Below the pieces are notes generated by a model. That model ran no database searches, had not been told where the DNA came from, and saw only the letters and a list, made by a program, of their open reading frames with translations. From Chitinophagaceae bacterium (GTDB taxonomy: Bacteria > Bacteroidota > Bacteroidia > Chitinophagales > Chitinophagaceae): a stretch of 64,000 bases of DNA. Position numbers and translations under genes: made by a program. The stretch spans positions 62,001-126,000 of the forward strand of contig JAEUVJ010000059.1 in NCBI GenBank assembly GCA_016787085.1, in the 5' to 3' direction. This document shows positions 53,539 to 61,798 of this stretch, in pieces (positions within the stretch are counted from its first letter, which is position 1; every line of letters starts with the position of its first letter).

Positions 53539-54129
53539 ATGATTTATTCTTGTAAAGGGTTCACGCCTGTTATTCACGAATCTTCTTTCATTCATCCGCA
53601 GGCCGCAGTAACAGGCAATGTGCTCATCGGAAAAGATTGTTATATCGGGCCAGGCGCCGCATTGCGTGGTGACTGGGGTCAGATCATCATAGAAGACGGA
53701 TGTAATGTACAGGAGAATTGCACCCTCCACATGTTTCCCGGTATAACTGTCCTGCTGAAACAAGGTGCGCATATTGGACATGGCGCCATTATTCATGGAT
53801 CGGTGATCGGGAAGAACTGCCTGGTAGGGATGAACAGTGTCATTATGGATAATGTTGAACTGGGCGATGAATGTATTGTGGGAGCATTGACATTTATCAA
53901 GGAAGGTGAAAAGATACCTCTCCGCAGTTTGGTAGCCGGAAACCCGGCAAGAATCATCAAACAGGTAAGCGATGAAATGATCGCCTGGAAAACAGAAGGC
54001 ACCCGGTTATACCAGTCATTACCCGCTGAAATGCATGAACATTGGGGGCCAACTGAACCTTTACGTGAAATTCCCTCCGGCCTTCCAAAGCAAAACACCT
54101 CTTATCTTAACTGGAAGGATAAAAGATAA
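53539..54129 (+). CDS. paaY: Left-handed beta-helix protein PaaY
   Basis: Length 196 aa. Hexapeptide repeats from about residue 15 to 140 (for example AAVTGNVLIGKDCYIGPGAAL and VIGKNCLVGMNSVIMDNVEL) with the Zn-ligand His residues of the gamma-carbonic-anhydrase-like group (LHMF, HIGHGAIIHG). PaaY is reported as a thioesterase-type accessory of phenylacetate catabolism. The order after paaI and the C-terminal extension (about 150-196) support PaaY over a generic gamma-CA. It begins 1 bp after the membrane-protein stop. Confidence 0.85.
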   Translation: MIYSCKGFTPVIHESSFIHPQAAVTGNVLIGKDCYIGPGAALRGDWGQIIIEDGCNVQENCTLHMFPGITVLLKQGAHIGHGAIIHGSVIGKNCLVGMNSVIMDNVELGDECIVGALTFIKEGEKIPLRSLVAGNPARIIKQVSDEMIAWKTEGTRLYQSLPAEMHEHWGPTEPLREIPSGLPKQNTSYLNWKDKR

Positions 54130-54196
54130 ATCTCTCTTTTTTGTTTGATTACGGTCAAGTAAATCCTGCATCATTCAACAGATAAGTATTTTCCTA

Positions 54197-54205
54197 TATT
54201 TTTGC
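54197..54205 (+). promoter_or_regulatory. -7 element before the first T9SS cargo gene
   Basis: TATTTTTGC matches TAnnTTTGC exactly, about 147 bp before the ATG at 54352. The implied leader is long and contains an 8-bp inverted repeat (54214-54221 with 54248-54255). Confidence 0.45.
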
Positions 54206-54351
54206 AACCCTTTTGACATTTACGGTATCTATTGGGTGCTTAATGCAAAATGTCATTTATCCAATTCTTTGAAAGAGCTCAGGGATTCCTACCTGTTTAA
54301 TTGGTTCCGCACCCCTTCTGAAGACTTTTTGTTCACTTAAAAACCTGAGCG

Positions 54352-56034
54352 ATGGCCAACAATTTTACCTATAAAGGGATCGTGTCCCTATGTATTTTTC
54401 TTTTCTCCCTCACCAGTTATTCGCAGAGTATTACCGCCAGTCCCCAGAATGTAATAAGGCCCGTTAGTCCTAATACTGTTTCCGTTTCGCTTGACCGTAT
54501 ATCGGGTGGATGGGGCAGCAGCGGCACTTATGTATGGACTGTTTCTCCATCCAATGGTGTTACTATTGGCTCTTATACCCAGTCAGGCACGTCAACGGCC
54601 GACGTTACTGTTACTTTTTCCGGAGCTGCTTCGGGTACATATATATTTACGCTCACCAGGGGATCTGTATCTGCCAGTGTGAACGTAACAGTCGGCAATA
54701 TTGCTGCCTCCTCATCTTCTGGCGACGAGATAGCTGTTTTCAATGTAGTCAATGGTAATTACCTCTCAGGTCCCGGTGAGGTTTTCACGCCTTCTGTTAC
54801 ATCAGCCGCCCTGGGATTGTCAGCAACAGGTTATTATTACTACCTGCCCAACACCTATAATGGAAATGATGGGAATGTTACCGTATATGCTGCCAGTCCA
54901 AACGGTACCGGTTCAACCGCTATCGGCTCTATTGACCTGAATGGCGCCAGCAATAATGACCTCGGCTTTGTACGCCTGGCTATTGATCCTGTTGGAACAG
55001 GCTGGATACTTGCCGGTGATAACAGTACCTTATATCTTGGAAAATTCACCACCAGCGGCGTTAATCCCACAGAAATATCTCTGGTGGATGGTTCCGTTTC
55101 ACTGGTAAACGGAACGGTCTCTACTTTTTTTAATGGCGATATCTGCATATCAGGTAATGGAACTATTTATGCACTCGGTAACAGCGGCCCTGGTGGATCA
55201 ACCCAGATCTTCATCGGGTCTCCGAATAGCGGCAATACGACTTTGACAAAAAAATGGGACCTGGTTAATGAAAGCGGGAATCCTTTCAGCGGATCAGTAA
55301 ACGGCGTAGCCTTTGATGCGGTTGGATCGCTTTATATTTCCACCAGTACAGGGTTGTATTTTATTAACCAGTACACCGTAAATAATGCTACCGGAACGGT
55401 GCAATGCTCCCTTGTATATAATGTATCAGGCCTGACTGACCTGGCGAGCAATCTTTACCCGCAGCAATCAACATTGCCTGTAAGGTTAGCTGGTTTTACC
55501 GGTAACTATAAAAATCAAAAGACAACGTTGAACTGGATAACTGAGGATGAGCAAAACTTCAGTCATTTTGAAATAGAACGCAGTGGTAATGGCAATAGCT
55601 ATTCTGCTATCGCTGTCCAGTTTGCAGCAAGTAATAACAACCGCCAGTCTTACCAATACACCGATGATCTTAGTGCTGTCAATGGTACTGTATTTACCTA
55701 TCGTTTAAAAATGGTGGATAATGATGGCCAATACAAATACAGCAACATGATCATGATCCGGAAAGAAACCAGGAGTATCGAACATATAACGCTTAATCCG
55801 AACCCTGTTATCAATATGGCTACTGTACGATTCTATGCTCCTGCCGCAGGCAATGTCAGTTTCAGTATATCTGATGTGGCGGGCAGGACCATGCTGCGCC
55901 AGCAGAACAGTGTTGCAGAAGGTAATAACAGTGTGTCATTGAACGGACTTGATCGCTTATTACCCGGAAACTATATTCTGCAAATGATAAACAGCCGGCA
56001 GATCCAGTCTTTGAAATTCACTATCACTAAATAG
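54352..56034 (+). CDS. T9SS type A-sorted secreted protein with propeller-like middle
   Basis: Length 560 aa. Signal peptide (cleavage near SYSQ, about residue 25), then a PKD/Ig-like domain (about 30-115) with SGTYIFTLTRGSVSASVNVTVGN. A long repetitive beta region (about 120-380) follows, with motifs such as LGFVRLAIDPVGTGWILAGD and ICISGNGTIYALGN that suggest a propeller. An Fn3-like domain (about 385-480) and a C-terminal type IX secretion sorting domain (about 485-560, NPNPVINMATVRFY and LLPGNYILQM) end the protein. No enzyme motif was found. It is a paralog of the next gene. Expected on the cell surface or secreted. Confidence 0.8.
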   Translation: MANNFTYKGIVSLCIFLFSLTSYSQSITASPQNVIRPVSPNTVSVSLDRISGGWGSSGTYVWTVSPSNGVTIGSYTQSGTSTADVTVTFSGAASGTYIFTLTRGSVSASVNVTVGNIAASSSSGDEIAVFNVVNGNYLSGPGEVFTPSVTSAALGLSATGYYYYLPNTYNGNDGNVTVYAASPNGTGSTAIGSIDLNGASNNDLGFVRLAIDPVGTGWILAGDNSTLYLGKFTTSGVNPTEISLVDGSVSLVNGTVSTFFNGDICISGNGTIYALGNSGPGGSTQIFIGSPNSGNTTLTKKWDLVNESGNPFSGSVNGVAFDAVGSLYISTSTGLYFINQYTVNNATGTVQCSLVYNVSGLTDLASNLYPQQSTLPVRLAGFTGNYKNQKTTLNWITEDEQNFSHFEIERSGNGNSYSAIAVQFAASNNNRQSYQYTDDLSAVNGTVFTYRLKMVDNDGQYKYSNMIMIRKETRSIEHITLNPNPVINMATVRFYAPAAGNVSFSISDVAGRTMLRQQNSVAEGNNSVSLNGLDRLLPGNYILQMINSRQIQSLKFTITK

Positions 56035-56063
56035 TGCTTTGATCCCTACCCGTTCTTACTAAC

Positions 56064-56097
56064 CCCCTGTTCACCGAACCGGACAGGGGTTTTTCTT
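56064..56097 (+). terminator. Rho-independent terminator after the first T9SS cargo gene
   Basis: CCCCTGT pairs with ACAGGGG around a 12-nt loop and is followed by TTTTTCTTTT, 29 bp after the stop codon at 56034. It separates the two paralogous genes into different transcripts. Confidence 0.75.
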
Positions 56098-56249
56098 TTG
56101 CCAAACCATTTGGCATCGTTTAGAAACACCGCCATATTGTTCTATATTTACATTCCCTCTCCATTATTTCTATTTAAAACATACTCCGTTCCCCTTTTAA
56201 GATCCTTCTGTTCGCAGGAAAGCTGGCTGTTCATCCATTGCACGACAAC

Positions 56250-57938
56250 ATGAAATCTTCTATAAAATATTTTTTGCCTGCCTGTGTTTTCATACTGTTC
56301 ACAAACAGATCCGGCGCACAGGTGGCATTGGCAAAGCCACAGAATATCCTGCGACCGGTAAGCCCTAATACCACGATCGTTAATTTATCCGGCAGCATAG
56401 GCGATATTTCCCCGGTGCATAGCTGGTCAGTTTCTCCATTAACAGGTGTTACGATCCAGCATCCCGATCCCGCTGATCCGGCTGCTACAGCTACGTTTAC
56501 TTCTGCCGCTACAGGTGTATATACTTTTACGCTGACACGAGGGGCATCATCAGCTACTACAACAGTAACTGTAGGCAACCTGGTGGCAGCCTCCAATGGC
56601 GGGCAGGATATTTCATTGTTCAACGTCGTTAACGGCAGCATGGCTTCTGGCAATGGACCCGCTTATATGTTCGATCCTTTTCCGGATGCGACGACCACAG
56701 CCGCTTTGGGCGTTACCATGAATGGCTTTTATTATTACATGCCCAATGTTTTTAATAACGGAAGTGTGACATTATATGCCGCCAGCCTGGATGGTTTGAC
56801 GGTAGTGCCCGTTGCTACCACCGACCTGAACGGCAACAGTAATAATAATCTTGGTTTTGTACGCCTGGCCATAGATGCAACCGGCAAAGGATGGTTGCTG
56901 GCCGGTGATGGCGTTACCGTATATCTTGCCAGTTTTGTGGCAAATGGTCTGAATAGTACAACGATTGATCTTGTAGATGACAATGTCACAGTGATAGGCA
57001 GCAGCGCTTCGGTATTTCAGAATGGCGATCTGTGTTTCTCCGGGTCGGGAACTTTGTTCGCACTCGCCAATAACGGCAGTGGCGTAACACAGATATTTAC
57101 CGGTACACCCAACGGTACTAATACCATTCTTACAAAGAAATGGGACCTTGTGGATGGTAATGGAAACAATTTCAACGGTAATGTGAATGGGGTAGCTTTT
57201 GATATTCTTGGTTCCATGTATATCTCTGCCGGAGGTACATCAGGAGGTTTATATTATATCAATCAGAATACCGTCAATACAGGAACAGGCACGGTACAAT
57301 TCTCATTGGTATGGAGTGGGGCCGGACTGACCGACCTGGCGAGTAATTATTTCCCAGCACAAACATCATTACCTGTACGGTTAGTAAACTTCACAGGCCA
57401 TTACCGAAACAAACAAGCTATACTCAACTGGGAAACAGAAAACGAACAGGGTTTTAGTCATTTTGAAATTGAAAGAAGTAATAATGGCAGCAGCTATTCT
57501 GCTGTAGCCATAAAGTATGCCGCCGGTAATGCCAGCTCAAAACAATCGTATCAATTTACGGATGATCTGTCAGCCTTGACCGGCACTGCTTTCACCTATC
57601 GTTTAAAGATGGTAGATGCAGATGGAAAATTCAAATACAGTCCTGTGATCATGATACGAAGAGAAAGCAATAGCATCAACGGCATTGCTATCAGTCCCAA
57701 TCCTGTTGTAAACGGATCAGCAACGGTACGTTTCACAGCAGCAGTAACAGGTAACATTACATTATCCGTAATTGATCTTTCCGGGAAAACCGTTTTGCAA
57801 CAGCAGCATAAAGTGTTTGAAGGAAATAATAGTATCGCTTTGAACAGGACAAAAGGTTTGGCAAAAGGAGTATATGTATTGCAGGTAATAAGTGAAGGAA
57901 AGGTTCAGGCGGTTAAAGTAGTTATTGCAAATCTGTAA
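56250..57938 (+). CDS. T9SS type A-sorted secreted protein, tandem paralog
   Basis: About 562 aa from ATG at 56250 (a TTG four codons earlier is in frame). Same architecture as the gene at 54352-56034: signal peptide, Ig-like domain, propeller-like middle (LGFVRLAIDATGKGWLLAGD), Fn3-like domain (SLPVRLVNFTGHYRNKQAILNW) and the C-terminal sorting domain (SPNPVVNGSATVRFT, LAKGVYVLQV). The pair is clearly a tandem duplication with diverged N-terminal parts. The terminator at 56064-56097 suggests separate transcription. Function unknown. Confidence 0.8.
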   Translation: MKSSIKYFLPACVFILFTNRSGAQVALAKPQNILRPVSPNTTIVNLSGSIGDISPVHSWSVSPLTGVTIQHPDPADPAATATFTSAATGVYTFTLTRGASSATTTVTVGNLVAASNGGQDISLFNVVNGSMASGNGPAYMFDPFPDATTTAALGVTMNGFYYYMPNVFNNGSVTLYAASLDGLTVVPVATTDLNGNSNNNLGFVRLAIDATGKGWLLAGDGVTVYLASFVANGLNSTTIDLVDDNVTVIGSSASVFQNGDLCFSGSGTLFALANNGSGVTQIFTGTPNGTNTILTKKWDLVDGNGNNFNGNVNGVAFDILGSMYISAGGTSGGLYYINQNTVNTGTGTVQFSLVWSGAGLTDLASNYFPAQTSLPVRLVNFTGHYRNKQAILNWETENEQGFSHFEIERSNNGSSYSAVAIKYAAGNASSKQSYQFTDDLSALTGTAFTYRLKMVDADGKFKYSPVIMIRRESNSINGIAISPNPVVNGSATVRFTAAVTGNITLSVIDLSGKTVLQQQHKVFEGNNSIALNRTKGLAKGVYVLQVISEGKVQAVKVVIANL

Positions 57939-57983
57939 CATCCTTTTTCGTTCATGCCTGTCTTCCAAAATCTTTAAACGGCC

Positions 57984-58034
57984 TTTGTTGGTGTTGTGTG
58001 CAGCTTCTGTGCGGTTTGCAAAAACACCAACAAA
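57984..58034. terminator. 12-bp inverted repeat between convergent genes
   Basis: TTTGTTGGTGTT at 57984-57995 is perfectly complementary to AACACCAACAAA at 58023-58034, with a 27-nt loop. It lies in the 190-bp gap between the T9SS gene (plus) and the DUF420 gene (minus). There is no T-run on either side, so it may be a Rho-independent-like or protective 3' structure for both transcripts. The rest of the gap shows no credible gene. Confidence 0.45.
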
Positions 58035-58128
58035 CGAATTAATGGTTATAACTTCTGCTATTGGTCTGTCTCCTACGCTGCATGCCCCACACAAGACCAA
58101 CAGTGGTGTGCTGAAACTACGGCTATAC

Positions 58129-58671
58129 CTATGTATAATACGGACTGATCATCCAATACACAAGTACTCCCGTTACCGCCACATAGAACCATACCGGCCA
58201 GGTGATCTTCGCCAGCTTACGATGCCGGGCCCAGTCGCCCGTCATCGCCCGGTACGCAGTGTATAAAATAAAAGGAAGAATAATACCTGCCAGCGGGATA
58301 TGTGTAAAGAGAATGATATAGTAAATAACTTTGATAGTCCCTTCTCCGCCAAATTTTGTATCCCCGGCAAATAAATGATGGCAGATATAACTCACCAGGA
58401 AAAGAACGGACAGCACCATCGCCGTCAGCATCAGTTTTTTGTGCGTGACATATTTTTTACTCTTTACCATGACCAGCGCCAGCACCAGTAGTATGGCTAC
58501 GCAGGAATTGATCATAGCATTGACGAGGGCAAACAGGTGCACATCAAAACCAAGGTTCACTTCCAGCTTTACCCGGCTTAATAACACCACAGCGATAAAG
58601 ACCACCAGCGAAAAACTGATGGTGAGCCGGTTCGCTTTTTTATCATTTCGTTTCCAGGCCGGGGGTAGCAT
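58129..58671 (-). CDS. DUF420 membrane protein (cytochrome oxidase-associated)
   Basis: About 180 aa from ATG at 58671 (the frame is open for 12 codons more). Five predicted membrane helices with the His-containing motifs typical of DUF420/YozB: VSYICHHLF and HIPLAGIILPFILYTAYRA. DUF420 proteins are found next to SCO and heme-copper oxidase genes and may take part in oxidase assembly. The first 29 bp overlap the end of the SCO gene, so the two are probably translated together. Confidence 0.85.
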   Translation of the reverse strand: MLPPAWKRNDKKANRLTISFSLVVFIAVVLLSRVKLEVNLGFDVHLFALVNAMINSCVAILLVLALVMVKSKKYVTHKKLMLTAMVLSVLFLVSYICHHLFAGDTKFGGEGTIKVIYYIILFTHIPLAGIILPFILYTAYRAMTGDWARHRKLAKITWPVWFYVAVTGVLVYWMISPYYT

Positions 58672-59470
58672 TGTTTTTCTTTTTTCGGAAGATGAATAAA
58701 AATACACCCACGGCGCCGATCGCCATCAGGAACACTACTGCGAGCAACTGCAGTTTACCGGCGAGAAAACTTTTCTTTGTTTTATCTTTTTCCAGCGTGA
58801 GCAGGATGATATCCTCTGACAGTTTAGCTACGGAAGCGGAATCCAGTCCGTGATAATAACCCCGGACATGACGGTTGGTGTCTATCAATACAAAATGGTC
58901 GGTATGAATAAAGCTGGTATCCACGCCCTGGCCGTCCTCTACCAGTATCTTCATCTCTTTGATCGCCATGTCATAGATCTCTTTCTTCGGCCCCGTCAGC
59001 AGCCACCATTGGTCGGGGTTCACCTGGAAACGGTCGGCCCATATCTTTAACCGTTCTACCGAATCCCTTTCGGGGTCAATGCTCAATGAAATAAGATGCA
59101 AAAAATCCGGCGTTCTATCACCTACTCTTTTCGTGTTAGTAATGCCATCCTGCAGCCGCTTCATGCTCTTGGTAAGTGCCGGGCAGATAGTGGGGCAATG
59201 CGTAAAGAAAAAATCAACCACTACTACTTTACCCCGCAGATCATTCCAGGAAACTTGTTGTCCCAGCTGGTTGGTAAAAGAGAAATCCGGTAGTTTATGC
59301 CAGACCGAATCCTCTACCTTCTTCCCGTTCTTTACGGTGGTGGTAGTGGAATCAAATAAATAATGCCGTGGCATCTGCACAGCCGATTCGCTGGTTTTTT
59401 TGACGATAAAATAGCTTACCAATGGTATCAGCAAAGCCATGATCAGGGCATATAAAGCGGTTCTCGTCAC
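58643..59470 (-). CDS. SCO1/SenC-family copper chaperone
   Basis: Length 275 aa, starting with GTG (an ATG at 59440 is an alternative start). N-terminal membrane helix, a thioredoxin-like domain with the Cu-binding C-x-x-x-C in THCPTICPALTKS and the distal His in HTDHFVLID, then a second hydrophobic C-terminal helix (LQLLAVVFLMAIGAVGVFLFIF) and a Lys-rich tail. SCO delivers copper to the CuA site of cytochrome oxidase. The C-terminal membrane helix is common in Bacteroidota members. It follows the subunit IV gene after a strong hairpin. Confidence 0.9.
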   Translation of the reverse strand: MTRTALYALIMALLIPLVSYFIVKKTSESAVQMPRHYLFDSTTTTVKNGKKVEDSVWHKLPDFSFTNQLGQQVSWNDLRGKVVVVDFFFTHCPTICPALTKSMKRLQDGITNTKRVGDRTPDFLHLISLSIDPERDSVERLKIWADRFQVNPDQWWLLTGPKKEIYDMAIKEMKILVEDGQGVDTSFIHTDHFVLIDTNRHVRGYYHGLDSASVAKLSEDIILLTLEKDKTKKSFLAGKLQLLAVVFLMAIGAVGVFLFIFRKKKNNATPGLETK

Positions 59471-59551
59471 GTCGGGTTATTTGGAGAGGCAAAGTTAGGC
59501 TAAGAGGGAAGGAGTTTTTTGAAAATACCCTCTTTATATTTTTATCTGCCC

Positions 59552-59596
59552 AAAAGGAAAAGAGAGAAAGGCGAACCCTTTCTCTCTTTTCCTTTT
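59552..59596. terminator. Perfect 20-bp hairpin between subunit IV and SCO genes
   Basis: AAAAGGAAAAGAGAGAAAGG at 59552-59571 is perfectly complementary to 59577-59596, with a 5-nt CGAAC loop. The stem is purine-rich on one side and pyrimidine-rich on the other and ends in A4/T4, so it can act as a terminator in both directions. It lies in the 145-bp gap between subunit IV (stop 59616) and SCO (start 59470), both on the minus strand. Confidence 0.75.
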
Positions 59597-59615
59597 TTCT
59601 CTTTTATCTCTTAGC

Positions 59616-60077
59616 TTATTGTTTCTCTGACTTTGCCGGTTCAGCAGGTTTTTCTTCTGCTGCTTTGTGATGTCCTTTCGGCGTTGTGCTCTCCTGGAAA
59701 TGCTTGTCGTAGCGGTTGCGCAGGTTCTTATACGAGTTACCATCTATGATAAAGGCGGCAATAAACCAGATGAACAGCAACAGCGGCACTACGATCGTCA
59801 TGATCATGTTCCTGATCTCATCGCCCAGGTGCATGAAAACAGAAACGATATAATACGCCTTGGCCAGCGATAAGATACATACCATGCCTTTGAACATCAG
59901 CACCAATAGTTCGCTGGGATTCTCTCCTTTGTGAATAGTATAAATAGCCAGGCCGATCCCCAGTTCAATGACGGTGATCACTGACAGGAGAATGGTCGTC
60001 TTTCTGACCCTTTTCTTAAACTCCGCATCGTCGGTATGATGATGATAACTTACTTCTTCAAAAGCCGGATGTTGCAT
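59616..60077 (-). CDS. Cytochrome c oxidase subunit IV (prokaryotic type)
   Basis: Length 153 aa, three membrane helices (around VITVIELGIGLAIYTI, LLVLMFKGMVCILSLAKAYYI and MTIVVPLLLFIWFIAAFI), the pattern of prokaryotic COX4. It begins with a His-rich cytosolic stretch (YHHHTDDAEFKKRVRKTT) and ends with a Lys/Pro/Glu-rich tail. It lies between the subunit III gene and SCO in the normal Bacteroidota order. Confidence 0.88.
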   Translation of the reverse strand: MQHPAFEEVSYHHHTDDAEFKKRVRKTTILLSVITVIELGIGLAIYTIHKGENPSELLVLMFKGMVCILSLAKAYYIVSVFMHLGDEIRNMIMTIVVPLLLFIWFIAAFIIDGNSYKNLRNRYDKHFQESTTPKGHHKAAEEKPAEPAKSEKQ

Positions 60078-60085
60078 ACTATTTT

Positions 60086-60112
60086 AAATTACAAATTAGC
60101 AAATTACAAATT
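60086..60112. repeat. Direct repeat AAATTACAAATT x2
   Basis: Two identical 12-mers (60086-60097 and 60101-60112) separated by AGC, just upstream of the subunit IV start. AT-rich iterations of this kind (on the other strand TTTGTAATTTGCTAATTTG) occur often between genes in Bacteroidota; function unknown. Confidence 0.65.
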
Positions 60113-60124
60113 CCATCTAGTCGT

Positions 60125-60138
60125 ATCCCGATCGGGAT
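60125..60138. repeat. 14-bp perfect palindrome ATCCCGATCGGGAT
   Basis: A perfect palindrome in the subunit III/IV gap, followed on the plus strand by TTTTTT. It could terminate plus-strand transcription, but both flanking genes are on the minus strand. It may be an interspersed palindromic element. Confidence 0.55.
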
Positions 60139-60147
60139 TTTTTATAC

Positions 60148-61020
60148 TTATATAAGGTAAAAACACAGGAACACGAATACCCAGACCAGGTCCACAAAGT
60201 GCCAGTACAATCCTGTTTTTTCTATCATCAGGTAGTGACCTCTTCTGTCAAACACTCCTTTTTGTGCCATGATCAGCATCACGATATTGATGATAACGCC
60301 GGAGAATACATGGAAGCCATGAAAACCGGTGATACCATAAAAATATCCGCCGAATGCAACAGGACCGGTCTTACGCACATGCAGCTCGGCCGAATTGATC
60401 ATTCCCAGCAACTGGTCTTTTGACATACCTGCCAGTTCTTTCCAGGTGTGTGAATGGTCCTGGTCATGCACGATCTGCGCCAGTATCTGGGGTGATGAGT
60501 TCTTCAGTGCATCGGTAACAACAGCCGGCTCTGCCAATTCCCCCCAGGGATTGACCGTAGTGGTTTGTCCAACCATCTGTATTTGCCCGTCAAGTAGCAC
60601 AGCATGCTCCCCTGTGATAAGGTGGTGCCACTCCCATGCCTGGCAACCAAGAAAAGCAAGACCGCCTACAATAGTCCAGGCTAACCATTTGATCACACCT
60701 GCCCTGTCGCCCTTATGGCCGGCATGAACAGCCAGCACCATGGTCACAGAACTGATGATCAGGATAAATGTCATTACACTAACGAATGCAAGCGGAAGGT
60801 TTTGATGTCCTGCTCCCGGGAATGCATTAAACACCACGTTGGGGTCAGGCCAGAAATTCTGGCTGAAACGGATAGAGCCATACGAGATGAGGAATGCACC
60901 AAAAGTGAACGCATCACTCATCAGGAAATACCACATCATCAGTTTTCCATACTCCAGGTTGAAGGGGCTTTTACCTCCGCTCCACCATTTTGTCTGATGC
61001 GCTGTTGCTGTTGTAGCCAT
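60148..61020 (-). CDS. Cytochrome c oxidase subunit III (long form)
   Basis: Length 290 aa. Heme-copper oxidase subunit III fold with KLMMWYFLMSDAFTFGAFL near the start, GFHGFHVFSGVIINIVMLI and GLYWHFVDLVWVFVFLCFYL at the end. A periplasmic or loop insertion of about 70 residues (around 125-195, with TVNPWGELAEPAVV) lengthens it compared with the 190-aa neighbour. It follows the short subunit III gene by 150 bp and precedes subunit IV by 70 bp. Confidence 0.92.
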   Translation of the reverse strand: MATTATAHQTKWWSGGKSPFNLEYGKLMMWYFLMSDAFTFGAFLISYGSIRFSQNFWPDPNVVFNAFPGAGHQNLPLAFVSVMTFILIISSVTMVLAVHAGHKGDRAGVIKWLAWTIVGGLAFLGCQAWEWHHLITGEHAVLLDGQIQMVGQTTTVNPWGELAEPAVVTDALKNSSPQILAQIVHDQDHSHTWKELAGMSKDQLLGMINSAELHVRKTGPVAFGGYFYGITGFHGFHVFSGVIINIVMLIMAQKGVFDRRGHYLMIEKTGLYWHFVDLVWVFVFLCFYLI

Positions 61021-61128
61021 AATATTTAAAGTTCCAGAGTTTAAATGTTTAACCAGTTCCGGAAGTTTTTGACTTATCCATGGTTAAACGTTTTCAATTC
61101 ATTTATTTTTTTTATCAGGGGTTCTTTC

Positions 61129-61165
61129 AAACTTGTGAACCCGATAACTTATTGAACTTGTCAAC
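61129..61165. repeat. Imperfect direct repeat around AACTTGT[GC]AAC
   Basis: 12-mers at 61129-61140 and 61154-61165 agree at 10 of 12 bases. They lie in the 150-bp gap between the two subunit III genes, directly before the shorter gene's stop. Nothing else is recognised in this gap. Confidence 0.4.
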
Positions 61166-61170
61166 TTTTC

Positions 61171-61740
61171 TCATCCAATCACGATAAAAAATACCAGCAG
61201 GTAGATCCACAATATGTCAACAAAATGCCAGTAAGTAGCCATTACTTCAACCGGCACTGAACTATACAATTTTACTTTCCCCACGTACGCCTTCAGGAAC
61301 ATCACCAGTAAAGCGATCGCCCCGCCGATCACATGCAGCGCATGTAAACCAAATATCACGTATAAGAACTGGCCAGCTCCTGCCGATCCGCTGAAACGGA
61401 TATTCTGTTCCCACAGGTTTTTAAATCCAAAGTATTGCAATACGATGAAGGCAACACCCAGTACCAGCGTCCATGCGATCATGGACCGGTATTGCTTCAT
61501 TTCCCTCTGTTTAAAAGAACGAATAGCTACCTGTATCGTCAAACTGCTCAACAGGATAGCTGCTGTCGAATACCAGAATACCGTTGGCATTTTGATATTC
61601 CGCCAGCCTGTTAAATTGCTTTTTACAATAAAAGCGCTGGTCAATCCCGCAAACATCATCAGGATACTGGCAATCGCCACCCACAAGGTAAACTTGTGAG
61701 GATGTATTTTCTTTCTTTGTTGATTCATCACTACTTCCAT
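61171..61740 (-). CDS. Cytochrome c oxidase subunit III (short form)
   Basis: About 189 aa from ATG at 61740 (GTG one codon earlier and ATG at 61728 are alternatives). Five membrane helices: it starts with HKFTLWVAIASILMMFAGLTS and ends with TYWHFVDILWIYLLVFFIV, the core of subunit III without its first helices. It pairs with the long subunit III encoded just downstream. Both are intact, so they are probably both subunits of the same oxidase, not a degenerate copy. It starts 58 bp after the heme O synthase gene stop. Confidence 0.88.
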   Translation of the reverse strand: MEVVMNQQRKKIHPHKFTLWVAIASILMMFAGLTSAFIVKSNLTGWRNIKMPTVFWYSTAAILLSSLTIQVAIRSFKQREMKQYRSMIAWTLVLGVAFIVLQYFGFKNLWEQNIRFSGSAGAGQFLYVIFGLHALHVIGGAIALLVMFLKAYVGKVKLYSSVPVEVMATYWHFVDILWIYLLVFFIVIG

Positions 61741-61798
61741 CACACTTTATAATTTTTCAGTTTCAGACTCATGGTTTGCAGCTATCAGCCTATAGTTT

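Noticed and set aside
54214..54255. 8-bp inverted repeat in the leader of the first T9SS gene, considered as a riboswitch
   Set aside because: The stem is short with a 26-nt loop, and no known riboswitch core is visible.
57762..58266. Open frames in the gap between the T9SS gene and the DUF420 gene on both strands
   Set aside because: They overlap well-supported genes, have no domain motif and are explained by the 12-bp inverted repeat region.
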